This document shows positions 59,922 through 64,000 of a stretch of DNA of 64,000 nucleotides, piece after piece. A program made the translations under genes and the position numbers. Within the stretch, counting starts at the first letter, position 1, and each line of letters begins with the position of its first letter. The stretch covers positions 365,545-429,544 of the forward strand of contig SMNH02000004.1 in the NCBI GenBank assembly GCA_006383075.2. The letters run 5' to 3'. This stretch comes from Kordia sp. TARA_039_SRF (GTDB lineage: Bacteria; Bacteroidota; Bacteroidia; Flavobacteriales; Flavobacteriaceae). A model generated the notes under the pieces. That model saw only the letters and a list, made by a program, of their open reading frames with translations. It did not search any database and was not told the origin of the DNA.

Positions 59922-60968
59922 ATGGCACTAGCGCACGAAACATATATGAACCGCTGCTTACAGTTGGCTGCAAATGGTTTGCCTGCTGCCATGCCCAATC
60001 CGTCCGTTGGTGCAGTGATTGTGCATAATGACGTGATTATTGGCGAAGGCTTTACGAGTGCGTATGGCGGAAATCATGCAGAAGTCAACGCGATTGCTGC
60101 TGTAAAAGACAAATCGTTGTTAAAAGAAGCTACTATTTATGTATCGCTAGAACCGTGTAGTCATTTTGGAAAAACGCCGCCGTGCAGCGATTTGATTATC
60201 AAACATCAAATTCCGAAAGTGGTTATTGGCACAATTGATCCGTTTGCAAAAGTCGCCGGACGTGGCATTCAAAAGTTAAAAGATGCTGGTTGTGAAGTTG
60301 TTTTGGATGTTTTAAAAGACGAATGTGTCGCTTCTAACAAACGATTTTTCACCTTTCATCAGCACAAACGTCCGTATATTATTTTAAAATGGGCGCAGAC
60401 GCAAGATGGTTTTATTGATAAGATTCGAAACGAAAGCGATTTGGTACAACCCAATTGGATTACCAACACCTATTCGCGTCAGTTAGTACACAAATGGCGC
60501 AGTGAAGAAGCGGCGATTTTGGTTGGAACAAACACCGCAATTACAGACAATCCCAAACTTAATACTCGTGATTGGCATGGAAAAAATCCTGTGCGAATTG
60601 TGTTGGACAGAAGTTTGCGAATTCCAAAAGAATATGCACTTTTTGACGAAAGCATAAAGACCATCGTATTGACTGAAAAAGAACAAGTTTCTAGTGAAAA
60701 TCGCATCTTTGAAATCATTGATTTTTCAGAAAATTTAGCACAACAAATCTGTGATGTTTTGTATCGTCACAATTTGCAATCGGTCATTATTGAAGGTGGA
60801 AAGCAAACCTTGCAAACGTTTATTGATGCTAATTTATGGGACGAAGCGCGCGTTTTTACGGGAAAAACTACTTTTCAACAAGGAATTGAAGCACCAACAA
60901 TTTCAGGAAAATTACAATCGCAAAAAAATAGTACGGACGACATTTTAGAAATCTATACGAATGATTAA
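59922..60968 (+). CDS. ribD: Riboflavin biosynthesis deaminase/reductase RibD
   Basis: 348 aa. The N-terminal deaminase has the zinc site HAEVNAI and PCSHFGKTPPCSDLI; the C-terminal reductase (about 150-345) uses NADPH, with ILKWAQTQDGFI, ILVGTNTAITDNP and IIEGGKQTLQTFI. It catalyses two consecutive steps from the GTP-derived pyrimidine to the ribitylamino form. It overlaps the HAD gene by 8 nt. Flavin pathways in many bacteria need an unknown HAD-type phosphatase, so the coupling may be meaningful. Confidence 0.96.
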   Translation: MALAHETYMNRCLQLAANGLPAAMPNPSVGAVIVHNDVIIGEGFTSAYGGNHAEVNAIAAVKDKSLLKEATIYVSLEPCSHFGKTPPCSDLIIKHQIPKVVIGTIDPFAKVAGRGIQKLKDAGCEVVLDVLKDECVASNKRFFTFHQHKRPYIILKWAQTQDGFIDKIRNESDLVQPNWITNTYSRQLVHKWRSEEAAILVGTNTAITDNPKLNTRDWHGKNPVRIVLDRSLRIPKEYALFDESIKTIVLTEKEQVSSENRIFEIIDFSENLAQQICDVLYRHNLQSVIIEGGKQTLQTFIDANLWDEARVFTGKTTFQQGIEAPTISGKLQSQKNSTDDILEIYTND

Positions 60969-61575
60969 AAATATAATTTTCGATTACGGAGATATCTTTA
61001 TCAATTTGGACAAAGCCGCGACCAATCGTGAGTTGTTAAAGTTAGGCATTACGGATTTTACGCCAGAAATGGTTTCCAAAAATCAAGCGTATGAAAAAGG
61101 ATTGATAACAACGGACGAGTTTGTCGATTTTTATCACACACAATTCCCACAAGCAACTAAAAATGAATTAATTGATGCTTGGAATGCTATTTTACTCGAT
61201 TTTCCACAACATCGTATGGAATTCATCAAAAAACTAGCAACAGACAACAACTACCGACTGTTTATTTTGAGCAATACCAACGATTTACACATTTCGTGGA
61301 TTCAACAAGATTGGGGAATGGAGTTGTATACGGAATTTAAAAACTGTTTTGAAAAATTCTATCTCTCGCACGAAATTCACTTGCGCAAACCTGACGCGAA
61401 TATTTACGAATTTGTGTTGCAGGAAAACAATTTACAACCCGAAGAAACCATCTTTATTGACGACACGAAAGAGAATACCGAAACAGCCGCTTCGCTCGGA
61501 ATTCACACATGGAATTTAATTCCAGGCAAGGAAGATATCGTAGATGTATTCACACATAAAAAATCGTTATTTTGA
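60961..61575 (+). CDS. HAD family phosphatase
   Basis: 204 aa. HAD subfamily I of the YihX kind: nucleophile Asp in IIFDYGDIF, Ser/Thr in FILSNTND, Lys/Pro in LRKPDANIY and FIDDTKENTETAASLG. The ATG lies within the ribD end (8-nt overlap), so translation is coupled. It could supply the dephosphorylation of the RibD product (5-amino-6-ribitylamino-uracil phosphate), as HAD enzymes do in other bacteria; this is inference from position only. Confidence 0.85.
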   Translation: MIKNIIFDYGDIFINLDKAATNRELLKLGITDFTPEMVSKNQAYEKGLITTDEFVDFYHTQFPQATKNELIDAWNAILLDFPQHRMEFIKKLATDNNYRLFILSNTNDLHISWIQQDWGMELYTEFKNCFEKFYLSHEIHLRKPDANIYEFVLQENNLQPEETIFIDDTKENTETAASLGIHTWNLIPGKEDIVDVFTHKKSLF

Positions 61576-62432
61576 TTTACTTAGCGCTTAGTGTTCTTAT
61601 TTCTAGTTTATTATTTGTCATTTTTAAATTATTTGATAAATATCGAATCAACACGTTTCAAGCAATTATTGTTAATTATGTAGTTGCTTTTTCTTGCGGA
61701 TTTTTCTTTTACGGAAATGGCACAACACTCGTTGAAATTACACAAAAACCATGGATTGGTGGTGCCGTTATTTTAGGTTTTTTGTTTATCTCAATTTTTA
61801 TGGTCATGGCAACGACAGCACAGCGCAACGGACTTTCCACAGCATCCGTGGCAAGTAAAATGTCGGTAGTCATTCCCGTGATTTTTGCGGTAATTGTGTA
61901 TCAAGAAAAATTAAGCCTTTTAAAAATTGCAGGCATCATTTTAGCCTTATTAGCGGTTTATTTAACAACCGTAAAAAACGATGGTAGCACTTTTGACAGA
62001 AAAAAACTCCTCTTCCCTATCCTATTATTTTTAGGTTCAGGAATCATTGATACAGCCATCAAACACATAGAAACCAAATATTTAGCAGAAGGCGAAGTGC
62101 CCATTTTTTCAGCGGCGGTTTTTGCTTGCGCTTTTTTTATTGGAATTGTAGTTGCAATTATTCGACATGATGTAAATATTAACGGAAAAACGATTTTAGG
62201 AGGGATTGTATTGGGAATACCGAATTTCTATTCGATTATATTCCTATTAAAAGCCTTACGACCTGAGAATTTAGGAGATAGTTCTACCGTTTTTCCTATC
62301 AACAATGTGGCAATTGTGATGCTTTCTACTATCTTTGGAATCATTTTGTTTAAAGAAAAACTCATCCCAAAAAACTGGATTGGAATCATCATCGCGATTA
62401 TAAGTATTTTGATGATTGCAGTTTCGGCGTAA
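61572..62432 (+). CDS. EamA/DMT superfamily transporter
   Basis: 286 aa, ten predicted transmembrane helices in two EamA halves. The start is TTG inside TTGA, overlapping the HAD stop. Conserved signs are GLSTASVASKMSVVIPVIFA in the first half and PINNVAIVMLSTIFGIILFKEKL in the second. Substrate unknown (metabolite export or nucleotide/amino acid uptake are common in the family). It lies in the ribD-HAD-EamA-YigZ run with gaps or overlaps of only a few bases. Confidence 0.88.
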   Translation: MIYLALSVLISSLLFVIFKLFDKYRINTFQAIIVNYVVAFSCGFFFYGNGTTLVEITQKPWIGGAVILGFLFISIFMVMATTAQRNGLSTASVASKMSVVIPVIFAVIVYQEKLSLLKIAGIILALLAVYLTTVKNDGSTFDRKKLLFPILLFLGSGIIDTAIKHIETKYLAEGEVPIFSAAVFACAFFIGIVVAIIRHDVNINGKTILGGIVLGIPNFYSIIFLLKALRPENLGDSSTVFPINNVAIVMLSTIFGIILFKEKLIPKNWIGIIIAIISILMIAVSA

Positions 62433-62448
62433 ATCATAATTGTTACTA

Positions 62449-63063
62449 TTGGAAGCAAAAGACACCTATAAAACCATTGAAAAACCTTCGGAAGAAGTAC
62501 TGTTTAAAGACCGAAATAGCAAATTCTTTGGCTACGCTTTTCCTGTTTTGAATGAAGACGATATCAAGTCACATTTGGAAGATTTGAAGAAAAGTCATCA
62601 TTCGGCGCGACATTGGTGTTACGCGTGGCAATTGGGAAAAAGTGAACCATTTCGTTTTCGTGCCAATGACGACGGCGAACCTTCTAACAGTGCAGGAATG
62701 CCGATTTACGGACAAATTCAGTCGTTTGATGTTACTAACATTTTGATTGTAGTTGTACGTTATTTTGGCGGAACCAAATTAGGTGTTGGCGGATTGATAA
62801 ACGCATACAGAACTGGCGCGCAACTAGCGTTGGAAGCTGCTGAAATTATTGAAAAAACTATCAATATTGAGTATTTACTCATCTTTGATTACAAAAACAT
62901 GAACAAAGTCATGCGTGTCATCAAAGAGCGAAACTTAGACATTATCACACAAAAACTAGAACTAGATTGTCGCATCACCATTTCCGTTCGACAAAGTGAA
63001 GCTGAACAGGTTTTTGAATTGTTTACGAATTTGTATGAGATTGAGATTAAGGAAGTGGAATAA
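62449..63063 (+). CDS. YigZ/IMPACT family protein
   Basis: 204 aa. The N-terminal UPF0029 domain has SHHSARHWCYAW, NDDGEPSNSAGMPIYGQI and VVVRYFGGTKLGVGGLI, followed by a small ferredoxin-like C-terminal domain. Homologues bind nucleic acids or regulate Gcn2-type kinases in eukaryotes; the bacterial role is unclear. TTG 62449 (EAKDTYKTIEKPSEEV) is favoured over TTG 62440. Last gene of the ribD run. Confidence 0.9.
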   Translation: MEAKDTYKTIEKPSEEVLFKDRNSKFFGYAFPVLNEDDIKSHLEDLKKSHHSARHWCYAWQLGKSEPFRFRANDDGEPSNSAGMPIYGQIQSFDVTNILIVVVRYFGGTKLGVGGLINAYRTGAQLALEAAEIIEKTINIEYLLIFDYKNMNKVMRVIKERNLDIITQKLELDCRITISVRQSEAEQVFELFTNLYEIEIKEVE

Positions 63064-63078
63064 TCTCAAATTACATAA

Positions 63079-63633
63079 TTACTTCTTCCTTTTTCCATAC
63101 CTAACACTCGGCTCACTAACATACACCTCTTTAGCCAACTTAGATTGCCATTGTTGCTGTGTCGCTAGCATATTGCATAATTTTCCATGGAAATACACTT
63201 GATACCAAAGTGCTTCGGGAAACGGACTCACTTCTTTATACATACGCTCGGAATGTATCATCAACTTTAAAATAAAATCATCTTGTGGCGCCCGATGATT
63301 GTTAATAACTTGACTTAACTGCACAGGCGTAATGCCAATGTCTTTTGCAAAAACAGCACGCTTGGAGTATAATGCATCAATATATTGTTGCAAAAACATG
63401 GAAAAATAAGGCTTTGCTTCATTGACGGGCTGTTTGATGAATTCCTGCATTTGCAATTTTAATTGTAACAACTTCGCATGAACGATTTGACTATTTGACA
63501 AACCTTTCATACGCTGCAAACGCGCTTCCATCAACGCCGTAGCTTCCGACTGATATTCTTTATGAGAAGCATACCGACTGTCCACTCCAAATTCAGAATC
63601 TAGGTTTGTTGTATGTTTGTTTTTATCAGTCAT
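63079..63633 (-). CDS. HTH (XRE-like) transcriptional regulator
   Basis: 184 aa. A helical N-terminal half is followed by a helix-turn-helix (FAKDIGITPVQLSQVINNHRAP, about 105-127), and a C-terminal helical part with FPEALWYQVYFHGK. Its ATG overlaps the end of the upstream acetyltransferase gene by 8 nt. The enzyme-then-regulator order resembles toxin-antitoxin or autoregulated modules with a GNAT enzyme. Convergent with yigZ, 15 bp between stops. Confidence 0.7.
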   Translation of the reverse strand: MTDKNKHTTNLDSEFGVDSRYASHKEYQSEATALMEARLQRMKGLSNSQIVHAKLLQLKLQMQEFIKQPVNEAKPYFSMFLQQYIDALYSKRAVFAKDIGITPVQLSQVINNHRAPQDDFILKLMIHSERMYKEVSPFPEALWYQVYFHGKLCNMLATQQQWQSKLAKEVYVSEPSVRYGKRKK

Positions 63634-64000
63634 GAGAATATTGGTTTATCAAGTTTATAATTTCAGGCATTTCAATACTTAGCGTCATTCCTGTAGCCAT
63701 AAAATTGTACTTTGTAATGTAATGCTGTGCGATTTCAGTTTTTGGACGAAGCGAAACACAAGCCAATTCAGCATATTCTATGGTAGCAATTTTAGCAGCG
63801 AATGTAATTAAGTTTCCAGCAATGTTATCGAATTTTTTATGTTTCCCTTTGTTTTCTACAGAAACCGTCAATAACCGAATATGCACACGCCATTCACTTG
63901 GAATTCTTTCTAACGAAATTAAACCAAGTATATCGCTCGAACCACGAATACATAGTTTATAAATTTCAAATTGCTTTTCTTGTTTCCAATCAAAAAAGTA
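63626..64000 (-). CDS. GNAT-like acetyltransferase, cut by window edge
   Basis: Open to position 64000 with no start before the edge; about 124 aa seen, so the N-terminus is missing. The visible part reads FEIYKLCIRGSSDILGLISL, EWRVHIRLLTVSVENKGKHK, NIAGNLITFAAKIA, LACVSLRPKTEIAQHY, TKYNFMATGMTLSIE: this matches the C-terminal GNAT half with an acetyl-CoA loop region (ENKGKHKKFDNIAGNL) and hydrophobic strand. The apparent GTG start at 63886 is internal. It overlaps the HTH regulator gene by 8 nt. Confidence 0.65.
   Translation of the reverse strand, partial: YFFDWKQEKQFEIYKLCIRGSSDILGLISLERIPSEWRVHIRLLTVSVENKGKHKKFDNIAGNLITFAAKIATIEYAELACVSLRPKTEIAQHYITKYNFMATGMTLSIEMPEIINLINQYSHD

Noticed and set aside
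63626..63886. Complete 86-aa protein starting at GTG 63886
   Set aside because: The frame stays open to the window edge and the upstream residues continue the GNAT-like domain, so the GTG is internal.

Overview
This window is from a low-GC member of the Bacteroidetes, almost certainly a Flavobacteriaceae. The evidence is: four secreted proteins with type IX secretion (T9SS) C-terminal sorting domains; promoters of the Bacteroidetes type (-33 TTG, -7 TAnnTTTG) with no clear Shine-Dalgarno sites; a bamD-rpoZ-coaBC-porD-recN gene order; FucP-type sugar uptake; and many SPII lipoproteins. A marine, Kordia-like genus is my guess from overall gene content and cannot be proven here. I found no rRNA, tRNA, prophage, complete insertion sequence or CRISPR array.

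Layout. 0.3-6.4 kb (minus): Bax-inhibitor-1 membrane protein, a large T9SS-secreted N-formylglutamate-amidohydrolase-like protein, and a patatin. 6.6-12.6 kb (plus): YggS, an exonuclease/GIY-YIG fusion, a DUF3857 protein, a voltage-gated-type K+ channel and MiaA. 13.1-18.6 kb: a cupin, then on the minus strand GT2, YbbR, CoaE, histidine kinase and response regulator. 18.7-23.2 kb: two T9SS cargo proteins. 23.5-29.3 kb (minus): FabI and the bamD-rpoZ-coaBC-porD-recN block. 29.6-34.8 kb: an orphan AT-rich gene, a KirBac channel with DapA and DUF6913, and a 5'-nucleotidase split over two genes. 34.9-39.7 kb (minus): four tandem paralogous multi-pass membrane proteins leading up to LigA. 39.8-54.7 kb: an N-glycan breakdown locus (sugar MFS, GlcNAc-Asn amidase, GH92, GH20, CutC, GH2 beta-mannosidase) interrupted by a small accessory insert. 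54.7-56.9 kb: a membrane protein and three paralogous lipoproteins. 56.9-64 kb: LOG-family protein, PrmC, GNAT, pentapeptide protein, RibD, HAD, EamA, YigZ, and an HTH/GNAT pair at the right edge.

The N-glycan genes form a coherent pathway. GH92 would remove alpha-mannose, the GH2 enzyme the core beta-mannose, and GH20 the GlcNAc. The amidase would cut GlcNAc-Asn, and the FucP-like permease would import the released sugar. This resembles the lysosomal order of digestion, with no SusC/SusD pair visible.

The most unusual signal is not a gene. Many intergenic regions carry degenerate tandem arrays with a strictly fixed unit length of 6, 7 or 8 nt, whose unit sequence drifts from copy to copy. 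Several end within a few bases of a start codon or begin at a stop codon. Two of these arrays, together with a hairpin repeat, form a colinear composite element found downstream of both the Bax-inhibitor gene and miaA.
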